Shown here: positions 21,190 through 29,414 of the stretch, in pieces
Layout of the letters: each line of letters opens with the position of its first letter
Numbering within the stretch: the stretch's first letter is position 1
Virus record (IMG/VR): IMGVR_UViG_3300027736_001324
Location: 124,001 to 188,000 of that record
From: a virus
DNA length: 64,000 nucleotides
Strand: one strand, 5' to 3'
Made by a program: the position numbers and the translations under genes
The notes under the pieces: generated by a model
What the model was told of the DNA's origin: nothing
The model's input: the letters and a program-made list of their open reading frames with translations, nothing else
Database searches by the model: none

Positions 21190-21900
21190 ATGAAACTAAC
21201 TGAATTAAACCACAATCGCCGCTCTTTCTCTACTAAAGTATTGAAAGAACAGTACGAAACCTCATTTAACGTAGATGGTATGTCCATGTCATCTACCCGC
21301 ACTATGCTTCAAAAAGTACGTGGGTTACTGAGTGAGTCAAAGCAATCTCCTGACTATCATAATAGTCAATCATCAAATTCTTATATGAAATTGGTGTTCA
21401 TGGAGCAAGCACTTAGTGACCACTACAACGAACTACGTTCACTTCCACAGCCAAGAATCATGGTTGAGAATGAAGAAGTTGAGAAGTCACAAGTTGTATT
21501 AGCAGCGCAAGACATGGTAGACCAAGTACAGAAGATGCTTGAAGATGTAGGTCAGATGCAAGTTAAAGAATTGCCTGCGTTAGTATCAAGCATTGAAAGC
21601 GAAATTGGTGTTAACGAAAGTCAAACATACAATGATCAAGTTTCAGGTCAATTAGATACATTATCTGCTTCATTGAAAGAAGCATCAACTGCATTAAAAA
21701 ATGCGTTGAATGGTTTAACTGGTCAAGCAGTAGACGCAGCATTTGATGCTGGTGCTGACATGGGTGCAGAAGCAGGGGTAGATGCTGGCATGGACGCAGG
21801 CATGGATGCTGGTGCTGATATGAGTATGGGTGATGTTCCCCCTCCTGCTGAAGAACCAGATATGCCCCCATCAGGTGGTGTTGGTAGAGCAAAGAGATAA
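21190..21900 (+). CDS. Probable head-core or scaffold-like protein
   Basis: 236 residues. The N-terminal part (SMSSTRTMLQKVRGLLSESKQSPDYH...SYMKLVFMEQAL) resembles, from memory, a protein of marine T4-like phages sometimes annotated as prohead core. The middle is long helix (residues 90-175), and the C-terminus is an unusual Gly-Ala-Asp-Met repeat (D-A-G-M-D-A-G-M pattern, 180-215) with a Pro-rich tail. High helix and acid content fits an internal scaffold. Late promoter directly upstream. Confidence 0.55.
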   Translation: MKLTELNHNRRSFSTKVLKEQYETSFNVDGMSMSSTRTMLQKVRGLLSESKQSPDYHNSQSSNSYMKLVFMEQALSDHYNELRSLPQPRIMVENEEVEKSQVVLAAQDMVDQVQKMLEDVGQMQVKELPALVSSIESEIGVNESQTYNDQVSGQLDTLSASLKEASTALKNALNGLTGQAVDAAFDAGADMGAEAGVDAGMDAGMDAGADMSMGDVPPPAEEPDMPPSGGVGRAKR

Positions 21901-21901
21901 T

Positions 21902-22234
21902 ATGTTTCTCTTTGAACTTGCTGATCCGGCGAGTGCTAAACTTATCGTTCTTGTCAATCAACTTAAAACTGATTTAGATAACGGTATAATAGATCCTAGT
22001 AGTTACACGACGGACGAGTTTTTAACTTATCTACAAGATAAAGGTGATATTGTTTTAGATGTCACCGACTTGTATGATATGATAAAGAACCCTCCTTTAA
22101 ATACTGTAATTAAAAATATTCAAGGTGATCAGATTATCTTCAAAGGACATGATGAGACTCCGGAAAATCCAGATCAATCACAAAGTCAACAAGTTGTACA
22201 ACAAATGGCACAAAGTGCTATGCCAACACAATGA
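21902..22234 (+). CDS. Conserved small hypothetical, late
   Basis: 110 residues from the ATG at 21902, one base after the previous stop; an extended frame to 21830 lies inside the previous gene. Helical start (FELADPASAKLIVLVNQLKTDL), beta core and a Gln-rich tail (DQSQSQQVVQQMAQSAMPTQ). Coupled to the IscA-like gene by ATGA. Unknown function. Confidence 0.7.
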   Translation: MFLFELADPASAKLIVLVNQLKTDLDNGIIDPSSYTTDEFLTYLQDKGDIVLDVTDLYDMIKNPPLNTVIKNIQGDQIIFKGHDETPENPDQSQSQQVVQQMAQSAMPTQ

Positions 22235-22551
22235 TAACTGTTACAGATAAAGCAACAAACAAAGTAAAACAAACTCTTGCAAAAAGAGGCAAAGGATTAG
22301 GAATTAGAATAGGTGTCAAAACGACAGGCTGTTCTGGTTTAGCCTATGTTCTTGAATATGTTGATCAACCAATGTCAGAAGATATAAAGATTGATTGTGA
22401 TGGGTGCTCATTATATGTTGATCCAAAAAGTTGTGCTTATCTTCAAGGGATGACAATAGATTATGTCCGCAATGGACTTAATGAGGGTTTTGAATTTCGT
22501 AACCCTAACGAACGTGATAGATGCGGGTGTGGAGAAAGTTTCCGAATCTAA
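22231..22551 (+). CDS. IscA/ErpA-like iron-sulfur carrier
   Basis: 106 residues, full length for the A-type carrier (HesB/IscA) family. GIRIGVKTTGCSGLAYVLEY with C34, and a C-terminal C98-G-C100-G, are the three cysteines that bind a Fe-S cluster or iron. A-type carriers pass clusters to apo-enzymes. As a phage auxiliary gene it may keep Fe-S enzymes working during infection or mature a phage Fe-S protein. It sits at the end of a late operon, just before the nuclease promoter. Confidence 0.9.
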   Translation: MITVTDKATNKVKQTLAKRGKGLGIRIGVKTTGCSGLAYVLEYVDQPMSEDIKIDCDGCSLYVDPKSCAYLQGMTIDYVRNGLNEGFEFRNPNERDRCGCGESFRI

Positions 22552-22580
22552 TTGACATTAGTATTATAATCAACTATAAT
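22552..22580 (+). promoter_or_regulatory. Sigma70-like promoter of the nuclease gene, near-leaderless
   Basis: TTGACA (22552-22557), 17-base spacer, TATAAT (22575-22580): full consensus. The ATG at 22589 is 8 bases from the -10 box, without a Shine-Dalgarno. Confidence 0.8.
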
Positions 22581-22588
22581 TTACTATA

Positions 22589-23275
22589 ATGTACAATCCA
22601 AACAAATACAACTATATACTCATGAGCAGGGTAGAAATTGAAGGCAAACGTAGATATGCTACACCAGATGGTGAGAAACTTCCAAGCGTTACAACAATAC
22701 TAGACGCAACCAAGTCAGAAGAAAGTAAACAAGCATTACATAACTGGCGCAAACGAGTTGGTGTTCAAAAAGCACAAGAGATTACAACTGAGGCAGCAGG
22801 ACGTGGCACACGTATGCACAAGTTTCTTGAGGATTATATCAAGACAGGTATAGTTACTGAGCCTGGCAGCAATCCCTACAGTATTCAAAGTCACAAAATG
22901 GCAAAGCAAATTATTGAACAGGGATTAGTGAAATGTAACGAATACTGGGGAACAGAAGTTCCTTTATACTTCCCTAAAATCTATGCAGGCACAACTGACT
23001 TGTGCGGGGTGCATGATGGAAGTGATGCTATTATGGACCACAAACAATCTAACAAATTCAAAAAGCGTGAGTGGATTGACGATTACTTTATTCAACTAGC
23101 AGCGTATGCCAATGCTCACAATGAAGTACACGGGACTAAGATACGCAAAGGCGTCATTTTTATGTGTACCGCTGATGTTGTTTATCAGGAATTCATCATT
23201 GAAGGTACTGAATTTGACAAGTATAGTGACATGTGGTTTAAGCGGGTAGAGCAATACTATATGAAATTTGTATAG
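22589..23275 (+). CDS. RecB-like PD-(D/E)XK exonuclease
   Basis: 228 residues. GTTDLCG (D137), MDHKQS (D150, K152) and QLAAYANA (Q169, Y173) are the PD-(D/E)XK and RecB-family motif III signature; GRGTRMHKFLEDY near 71-83 is the conserved helix with His. An alternative start at 22622 (MSRVEIEG) also lacks a ribosome binding site. Family members are single-strand or double-strand exonucleases used in recombination or host DNA degradation. Driven by a consensus promoter, so expressed earlier than its late neighbours. Confidence 0.82.
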   Translation: MYNPNKYNYILMSRVEIEGKRRYATPDGEKLPSVTTILDATKSEESKQALHNWRKRVGVQKAQEITTEAAGRGTRMHKFLEDYIKTGIVTEPGSNPYSIQSHKMAKQIIEQGLVKCNEYWGTEVPLYFPKIYAGTTDLCGVHDGSDAIMDHKQSNKFKKREWIDDYFIQLAAYANAHNEVHGTKIRKGVIFMCTADVVYQEFIIEGTEFDKYSDMWFKRVEQYYMKFV

Positions 23276-23293
23276 CGGTTAAGTCAATATTAT

Positions 23294-23301
23294 GATAAAT
23301 A
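23294..23301 (+). promoter_or_regulatory. Late promoter box
   Basis: GATAAATA; its last base is the first base of the hairpin stem that precedes the fibre start. Confidence 0.75.
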
Positions 23302-23326
23302 AGTGTAAACGTGAAGAATTACACTT
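23301..23326 (+). promoter_or_regulatory. 5' hairpin abutting the start codon
   Basis: AAGTGTAA pairs with TTACACTT (8 bp) around a 10-base loop, and the ATG follows at the next base. The only purine-rich stretch (GTGAAGAA) lies in the loop, so ribosome access may depend on this structure. Confidence 0.6.
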
Positions 23327-26300
23327 ATGGCCATAGTACAAATCTCAAAGATACAGCAAAGAGCAGGTAACCTAGTTGACTTACCACAGCTAGACAACGG
23401 TGAATTTGGCTGGGCAACTGATGAAAATAGACTTTTCATTGGAAGAACCGGAAACACTTATGCAGATGAGAATATTGAGGTATTAACTTCATATTCCAAT
23501 ATAAGTTTTAGTCAAATTAACGGTAGTGATGGTGGCAACTTTAACATAACCGTACCATTGAATGGACAAATATTGACATATGTATCAAGTACCGATACAT
23601 GGGAAAACTACACCGGATTAAATTCACAACTCGGTGGTGCCAAACTTAAATTAGGTAATGTATCAAATATTTCAATGACCGGTGGGGCCATTGGATATAT
23701 CTTAGAAACAGACGGGTTAGGAAATCTTTCTTGGACTCCTAAGAATACATTGTATACTACAATCAAAGGATTAACAAACAACATTACTGGTAATATTGTT
23801 ACTATGACAGTTTCTAATTTGACCCCATATACCAATGGACAGATTGTAACTATTACTAGTGCAACAATTACTAATTCCGGGGCAAATTCAAATATTAATG
23901 GTCATACATTTTATTTAAAATTAAATGGGGATTACGCTACCTCAGGCAATGTAGTATTATATACTGATTTAGGATTAACAGCAACTGCCAATGGTGCAGG
24001 ATTGTTAACGTATGTAGCGAATTCTGGAATAGCCACTGCTGCATTAGGTGGTAGTGGCAGTGGAGTAGTAGGTGGTTCAAATACTACTGTACAGTTTAAT
24101 GATCAAAATATTTCAAATGGTGTTGCTGCGTTTACCTTTGATAAAAACACAACTACATTAACCGTTTCTTCTGGCAATGTTGTTGCTGGAAACATTAATG
24201 CGGTCACCGCAGTTACTGGTCCAGTAATAGTTTCAAACGTTGCTGTTGGCACAGCCCCACTAACTGTAACAAGTACAACACTTGTTCCTAATTTGTTTGT
24301 AGCTAGGTCAAATGTTTCTGAATATGCTAATACTGCGTTAACAACCACTGGAACTTGGTATCCGTTATTTGTAAACGCAACGTCGGGAAATTTAGCACAA
24401 GGTGCAAATGCCAATCTATCATTCAATGCTTCAACCGGTAATTTAACTACTACATTATTAAATGTAACTGGTAATGCCAATACTGGTAATTTGGGTACAA
24501 CTACATTGGTTGCTACAACAGGTAATATCACTACTATCAACAGTGGATTGATGAAGAATAGTACAAGTAATATTACCATTGCATCCGCCGGCAATGTTTC
24601 TACCTTTATTGGTGGCAATGCTACTGCACAATTTGTAGTTACTTCAACTGGCGCAAATATACCAGGTACTGCTAATGTTGTTACCTTAGTTACATCAACT
24701 GCAACAATTACAACAGGTAATATTACTACTATTAATAGTGGATTAATGCAAAACGGCAATAGCAATATTACCATTACTGCTAATGCCAATATCTCTCACT
24801 TTGTCACTGGTAATACTACTAGTCAATTGACTGTAACTGCAACTGGTGCAAATATACCCGGTACTGCTAACGTTGGTGGTAACGCTAACGTTGGTAATTT
24901 AGGAACTGCACAAGTATTGGCAAGTGCTAATATTACTACCCCGCAATTCATATCTAATGTAGCTACTGGTACTGCTCCATTAAGTGTACAAAGTACAACT
25001 GTAGTTCCTAATTTATATGTGGCAAGGTCTAATGTATCAGAATATGGTAATGTTGTATCACAAACCGCAGGCACTTTCTATCCAACAATGGTCAGTGCTA
25101 GCGCAAGTGCTAATTATCAGTTAGGTAGTAATGTTAATTTATCATTTGCTGTCAATACGGGTACATTGAGTGCCACATTATTTACAGGTACATTAACAAC
25201 AGCAGCACAACCAAATATTACAAGTGTTGGTACATTAACTTCATTGACTGTTTCAGGTAATATCAATAGCACAGGTAATATAAATGCTAATTATATTGTA
25301 GGGAATGATGCTTACCAAGGTGGACTAAATATAGTAGGAAAGATAGGAGCTGCAGGTGATTCTGAACAAGGTGGATCAATTGGCATACAAGGTGGTAATG
25401 GCAATTCATCAGGAGTTACCATCGGCGGAGTAGTTACTCTTTCCGGTGGGGCTGCTTCTGCAAATGGACTTGGGGGCTATGTAGGCTTAGTAGGTGGTTT
25501 GGGCGCAGGCACCGGAGCGTTCATTCAAGCAAACGGCGGATCCTCTAATTCTTCTAGCAGCGGCGGTGACTTGATATTAAGAGGCGGTGCAGGAAGAGGC
25601 ACTAACACAAACGGCGGTATCATTACTATTACAGGTGGAATAGGAACTGGTACAGGAACACCCGGCAACGTAGCAATTCGTGTAGCTGCTGCAATTGCAT
25701 CTGGTAGTGCAAACCAAACTGCAGCCAATGTTGTAGTATTTTCTTCATCAGGTATTACATTTGCTGCCAACGGAAACATAACACAAAGTGGTGCATCATC
25801 ACAAATATCAGGTGCAAATTTAGTAAGTGCCAGTTACTTAACCGGTACATTAACAACAGCAGCACAACCAAATATTACAAGTACAGGTACATTAACAAGT
25901 TTGGCGGTAACAGGTAATATAACAAACGGCAATGTTACTGGTGGTAATCTAGTTAGTGCCAGTTACTTAACCGGTACATTAACAACAGCAGCACAACCAA
26001 ATATTACAAGTACAGGTACATTAACAAGTTTGGCGGTAACAGGTAATATAACAAACGGCAATGTTACTGGTGGTAATCTAGTTAGTGCCAGTTACTTAAC
26101 CGGTACATTAACAACAGCAGCACAGCCAAACATCACTAGTGTAAGTACATCATTCACTAACCTTACCTTTGCCAATGCACAAACAATCAGCGGCAATAAT
26201 ATGACACTTACTACTGGTGCAAATACGCTTCTTGGAACCATTACAGGCAACTGGTCATTAAGTGCCGGTAGTAAATTACAAGCAACATACGCTGACTTGG

Positions 26301-26656
26301 CAGAATACTATGAATCAGATAAATCATACGAACCTGGTACTGTAGTAGAGTTTGGCGGTGAAAAAGAAGTTACAATAGCTGAAGATGGCACAACAAGAGT
26401 TGCTGGGGTAGTATCAACTAACCCAGCCTATGTAATGAATTCACAATGCCAGGGTGAACATGTTGTTGCTGTAGCATTGCAAGGACGTGTGCCATGTAAA
26501 GTTCGTGGAACAATACATAAGGGCGATATGCTTGTAAGCGGCGGCAATGGATTTGCTAGACCATCTCAATTACCTGTAATGGGAATGGTAATCGGAAAAT
26601 CACTAGAAAACTTTGAAGGTGAAGGCGTTATTGAAGTAGCGGTTGGCAGACTTTAA
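23327..26656 (+). CDS. Large repeat-rich tail fibre / receptor-binding protein
   Basis: 1109 residues. The N-terminus (IQQRAGNLVDLPQLDNGEFGWATDENRLFIG) is the head found on many phage fibres and Mtd-type proteins. The shaft is Asn/Thr/Gly-rich beta-repeat, including modules around [13 protein letters not shown]...GTLTSL. A Gly-rich block lies about 660-790 and three 43-residue near-identical repeats about 833-930. The C-terminus (YADLAEYYESDKSYEPGTVVEF...GVVSTNPAYVMN) resembles the C-terminal domain of self-processing fibres (peptidase G2-like), though I cannot identify catalytic residues. Late promoter. Probably a trimeric fibre that binds the host surface. Confidence 0.75.
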   Translation: MAIVQISKIQQRAGNLVDLPQLDNGEFGWATDENRLFIGRTGNTYADENIEVLTSYSNISFSQINGSDGGNFNITVPLNGQILTYVSSTDTWENYTGLNSQLGGAKLKLGNVSNISMTGGAIGYILETDGLGNLSWTPKNTLYTTIKGLTNNITGNIVTMTVSNLTPYTNGQIVTITSATITNSGANSNINGHTFYLKLNGDYATSGNVVLYTDLGLTATANGAGLLTYVANSGIATAALGGSGSGVVGGSNTTVQFNDQNISNGVAAFTFDKNTTTLTVSSGNVVAGNINAVTAVTGPVIVSNVAVGTAPLTVTSTTLVPNLFVARSNVSEYANTALTTTGTWYPLFVNATSGNLAQGANANLSFNASTGNLTTTLLNVTGNANTGNLGTTTLVATTGNITTINSGLMKNSTSNITIASAGNVSTFIGGNATAQFVVTSTGANIPGTANVVTLVTSTATITTGNITTINSGLMQNGNSNITITANANISHFVTGNTTSQLTVTATGANIPGTANVGGNANVGNLGTAQVLASANITTPQFISNVATGTAPLSVQSTTVVPNLYVARSNVSEYGNVVSQTAGTFYPTMVSASASANYQLGSNVNLSFAVNTGTLSATLFTGTLTTAAQPNITSVGTLTSLTVSGNINSTGNINANYIVGNDAYQGGLNIVGKIGAAGDSEQGGSIGIQGGNGNSSGVTIGGVVTLSGGAASANGLGGYVGLVGGLGAGTGAFIQANGGSSNSSSSGGDLILRGGAGRGTNTNGGIITITGGIGTGTGTPGNVAIRVAAAIASGSANQTAANVVVFSSSGITFAANGNITQSGASSQISGANLVSASYLTGTLTTAAQPNITSTGTLTSLAVTGNITNGNVTGGNLVSASYLTGTLTTAAQPNITSTGTLTSLAVTGNITNGNVTGGNLVSASYLTGTLTTAAQPNITSVSTSFTNLTFANAQTISGNNMTLTTGANTLLGTITGNWSLSAGSKLQATYADLAEYYESDKSYEPGTVVEFGGEKEVTIAEDGTTRVAGVVSTNPAYVMNSQCQGEHVVAVALQGRVPCKVRGTIHKGDMLVSGGNGFARPSQLPVMGMVIGKSLENFEGEGVIEVAVGRL
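25826..26150 (+). repeat. 129-bp direct repeats inside the fibre gene
   Basis: Units begin at 25826, 25955 and 26084 with a 129-bp period (43 codons). The first two are almost identical at DNA level and the third is partial. They encode [19 protein letters not shown] modules and could expand or contract by recombination. Confidence 0.9.
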
Positions 26657-26658
26657 TA

Positions 26659-26665
26659 ATAAATA
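26659..26665 (+). promoter_or_regulatory. Late promoter box
   Basis: ATAAATA just after the fibre stop codon, followed by ATAGGAAT before the start at 26684. Confidence 0.7.
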
Positions 26666-26683
26666 AGATATAGGAATAATAAA

Positions 26684-27241
26684 ATGACAACATACGCATA
26701 TACAGCAAACATTGCAACACCGGCAGCTTCAGCAAACATTGCAACAGATAAAGTAAGAATAGCCACTTCTAATGCAGCTATTCAATATACTACTAGTTTC
26801 CCTAATGTAGCATTAACCGGTAATGTAACTTGTGCTACTAATACTAGTACAGTAACTGGAGTGGGAACATTATTTTTAACCGAATTGGGAATTGGATATT
26901 GGATAGGCAATACTGCCGGAAACTCAGCCGGCATTGTTAAAGCAATTGCTAATAATACTAGTTTAACACTAACAGCAAATGCTTCTGTGGCAATAGCAAA
27001 TACTACCGCAAGATATAGTCCATATGGTGTTCCGTATACTGTAGCAAATGCCAATAGCGAAGTTATTCCTGCAAACACTGTAGAAAATAGTATCATAGTA
27101 GGACAAGGTAATATTGTATCTTACTTAACATTAGCCGGTGCTAATTCTATATTCAGTATTACTGAATTGGGCATGCCTCATTCTAATACGGGTACATCAG
27201 GTATATTGGCAACCCCTGTTAATGGTGGTCCAAAGAAGTAA
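26684..27241 (+). CDS. Ala/Thr/Asn-rich virion protein
   Basis: 185 residues, low in charge, beta-rich, with repeated T-A-N and A-N-T triplets. The middle (TGVGTLFLTELGIGYWIGNTAGNSAGIVKAIANNTSLTLT) resembles the small beta-sandwich modules in tail proteins. Own late promoter and ribosome binding site. Probably a fibre-associated or decoration protein that acts with the fibre encoded just upstream; no named homologue. Confidence 0.62.
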   Translation: MTTYAYTANIATPAASANIATDKVRIATSNAAIQYTTSFPNVALTGNVTCATNTSTVTGVGTLFLTELGIGYWIGNTAGNSAGIVKAIANNTSLTLTANASVAIANTTARYSPYGVPYTVANANSEVIPANTVENSIIVGQGNIVSYLTLAGANSIFSITELGMPHSNTGTSGILATPVNGGPKK

Positions 27242-27255
27242 ATTTTACTCCTTAA

Positions 27256-27263
27256 GATAAATA
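27256..27263 (+). promoter_or_regulatory. Late promoter box
   Basis: GATAAATA, 83 bases before the start at 27346: the longest late leader in the window. Confidence 0.72.
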
Positions 27264-27280
27264 TATAATACATTCGCATT

Positions 27281-27326
27281 CGGCGAGTTTATGCGGTCCC
27301 CGCCGCGTAGTGACTAGAACTCACTA
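27281..27326 (+). promoter_or_regulatory. Structured GC-rich leader with alternative pairings
   Basis: GCGG/CCGC (27293-27303) competes with CGGCG/CGCCG (27281-27285 with 27301-27305); a second hairpin TAGTGA/TCACTA spans 27308-27326. GC content is far above the surroundings. It lies between a late promoter and the AAGGAGAA ribosome binding site. Confidence 0.5.
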
Positions 27327-27345
27327 ATATTTCAAGGAGAAACAA

Positions 27346-28620
27346 ATGGGACGCCCTCTAAAAATCGCAAAGGCTCAAGCAGTCTTAACAGTAACTGATA
27401 CAGCAGAAACCGGCAGTATCGTCACAATATCAGGTGGAAATTTAACTACATCACCTACTGTAGGTGTAGCTAAAGGTATGTCATTTATAGTTGCTACAAC
27501 TGTTGGTGGATTAACAGCTAACACAATTTATTATGTAAATTCAATACTAACAAATACTACATTTAATGCATCACAGACTCAGTTAAGTGTACAGCCACAA
27601 ATAATGCAACCATTAACAGACACAACTGGTCAATCAGTTAGTGCTTCATTTAATGTTGTTGATGCATACTTTAACAACCCAGTTGGTGGAACAGGTTTCC
27701 CTGCTACTAATGCTAACACATACAGTGTAGTTGGTGGTAATACAGCAATCATTGGTAAACAAGTATTAGCACAAGTTGCTATTGGTATCAGTGGTACAGG
27801 TACATTATACACACCTTTAGCAGTTAATACTAGTAATGTAGTAGTTGGTGTAGGTACTGATTTAGCTAACTTAGCTACTGGCGCAGCACTACAAATTGCA
27901 GTTGCTAATAATAACGGTAGTACTGATTATGTTAGTCTTGGGTTTGCTTCTGCTACACACGGTAATGTTTCAGTAGCTGTTGCCAATACAACAGTATCAG
28001 GTAGCGTTATTGGAACTTCGGGTAATGCACAAACTCTTATAGCAGATATGCCAATACAGTTTAGCGCAAATTTTGGCGGTTTAACTACAGGTACAACATA
28101 TTTTGTTAAAACTATCGCTAACGCAGCAGCATTCACCGTTTCTACTAGTCAAGGTGGACCGGTACAAGCTGTCACCGCTAATGCGTCAGTAACAGCTAAT
28201 GCTCTTATGAATCGTGTTGTACTAACAGCCAATGCTAACGTTGTCAGAAGTAATGCTTCATTCATCTATGCTAATGATGAAGCAGGTTATATTGTTCGTC
28301 AAAAGGGTAAACAAAAATATCTAGTAACAGGAACAGTAACTGGTTTAACAGCACAATGCTTTACAGCAAACGTTGCAAACACAGCATTGACACCAAACTC
28401 AATGCGTATCCTTGCTACATATGCTAATAGTGCTACTCAAACAGTACAAAGTCTTTCTGACCACACTGGTGAGTTGTTTACTGCTACTTCAGGACCAATT
28501 GCTACTGGTAATATAGTGTTCCAAAATGCTGCTCCAGTATTTGCAACATTCAACACAGCAGTAGCAGCAAATGCGACTGGTGGACAACCTTACGCAATCG
28601 TAACTATTGCTAGCGCATAA
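27346..28620 (+). CDS. Virion protein with recurring 'TYYV' domains
   Basis: 424 residues, no lysine-rich regions, beta-rich. Two copies of a domain also found in gp18 and other virion proteins here: about residues 22-98 (GLTANTIYYVNS) and about 194-285 (MPIQFSANFGGLTTGTTYFVKT...FTVSTSQGG). The last 120 residues (YIVRQKGKQKYLVTG) resemble a head or tail structural protein of environmental phages. Strong AAGGAGAA ribosome binding site and long leader suggest abundant product. Exact role unknown. Confidence 0.65.
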   Translation: MGRPLKIAKAQAVLTVTDTAETGSIVTISGGNLTTSPTVGVAKGMSFIVATTVGGLTANTIYYVNSILTNTTFNASQTQLSVQPQIMQPLTDTTGQSVSASFNVVDAYFNNPVGGTGFPATNANTYSVVGGNTAIIGKQVLAQVAIGISGTGTLYTPLAVNTSNVVVGVGTDLANLATGAALQIAVANNNGSTDYVSLGFASATHGNVSVAVANTTVSGSVIGTSGNAQTLIADMPIQFSANFGGLTTGTTYFVKTIANAAAFTVSTSQGGPVQAVTANASVTANALMNRVVLTANANVVRSNASFIYANDEAGYIVRQKGKQKYLVTGTVTGLTAQCFTANVANTALTPNSMRILATYANSATQTVQSLSDHTGELFTATSGPIATGNIVFQNAAPVFATFNTAVAANATGGQPYAIVTIASA

Positions 28621-28621
28621 T

Positions 28622-28936
28622 ATGGCAACCGCATCAAGTAAGGCCGTTAAAATGCAACCTGAAACTGAAATTGCGGTACTTCAAGTCCAAGTTAAGAACA
28701 TCGAGGATAAAATTGGTGATCTTAAAATGGATTTGAAGTCAATTCGTGATGCCCTAGATGAGAACGCAGAAGAAACTAGACAAATGTTGAAAACTATGCG
28801 TGAACAAGATGTTAAGGAACATAGCGAATTAGCTGGAAAGATTTCAGTTTTAGAAAAATGGCGCTGGATGATGATGGGAGCAGGTGTAATAATCGGCTCT
28901 ATGGGATTCAATACAGTGTCAACATTGCTAAAATAA
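28622..28936 (+). CDS. XhlA/holin-like coiled-coil membrane protein
   Basis: 104 residues from the ATG right after the previous stop. Residues 15-80 form a charged coiled coil (AVLQVQVKNIEDKIGDLKMDLKSIRDALDENAEE...), and residues 85-103 a C-terminal membrane segment (WMMMGAGVIIGSMGFNTVSTLL). This layout is that of hemolysin XhlA-type proteins that work with holins in lysis. It ends at a bidirectional terminator. Alternative: a small membrane-anchored tail component. No second holin gene seen nearby. Confidence 0.6.
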   Translation: MATASSKAVKMQPETEIAVLQVQVKNIEDKIGDLKMDLKSIRDALDENAEETRQMLKTMREQDVKEHSELAGKISVLEKWRWMMMGAGVIIGSMGFNTVSTLLK

Positions 28937-28962
28937 AAAAAGAGACTTAGGTCTCTTTTTTT
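28935..28962. terminator. Bidirectional terminator between convergent genes
   Basis: A run of A, GAGAC, loop TTAG, GTCTC, a run of T: a symmetrical hairpin that works for the + strand holin-like gene and the - strand NUDIX gene. It overlaps both stop codons. Confidence 0.9.
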
Positions 28963-29414
28963 GTAAGTGTCTTTAACTTGTCCTGGACAACATCAAAATT
29001 CACAGTACTAAACAATCCAGGATGTAATGGCTTGGGATATTGATTATCTCCTACCCATGCATATCCACAATGTTCTTCATTAAGTGCAGGAACAAACTCA
29101 TCTTCTACCTCACAAAAGAATGTATGATAGGTAAAGGTGTGATTGATGAATTTCTGTATAGGTATTAATTTAGCATTAATTGGAAACATTCCAATTTCTT
29201 CCTGACATTCTCTAGCAATACCCTCAAACAGAGTTTCATCATCTTCTATCTTGCCGCCGGGAATACCCCAATTGCCAGGGTTTTTGTTGTCTGTGCGTAA
29301 TAGATATAGGTAGCGATTTGTTTTACTACTATAAAAGAAAACTCCGGCTGATGTATTGCTCATACTATGATTTATCACAGTATTAGATGACGATAGAATA
29401 ATCCCCTTGATCAT
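28947..29414 (-). CDS. NUDIX hydrolase
   Basis: 155 residues if started at the ATG at 29414, which has GAAGG 6 bases upstream; the alternative start at 29363 (MSNTSAGVFF) fits the domain start and lies 5 bases after a near-late box (GATAAATC). NUDIX box: G54-x5-E60-x7-R68-E-C-Q-E-E-I-G75-M, a complete match to GX5EX7REUXEEXGU. It hydrolyses nucleoside diphosphate-linked compounds; substrates in phages include ADP-ribose, NAD and capped RNA. It is translated after gp15 (32-base overlap). Confidence 0.88.
   Translation of the reverse strand: MIKGIILSSSNTVINHSMSNTSAGVFFYSSKTNRYLYLLRTDNKNPGNWGIPGGKIEDDETLFEGIARECQEEIGMFPINAKLIPIQKFINHTFTYHTFFCEVEDEFVPALNEEHCGYAWVGDNQYPKPLHPGLFSTVNFDVVQDKLKTLTKKET

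Noticed and set aside
23327-26656. Diversity-generating retroelement acting on the Mtd-like fibre
   Set aside because: The N-terminal resemblance to Mtd is common in fibres. No reverse transcriptase gene and no template/variable repeat pair with adenine-specific changes were seen.
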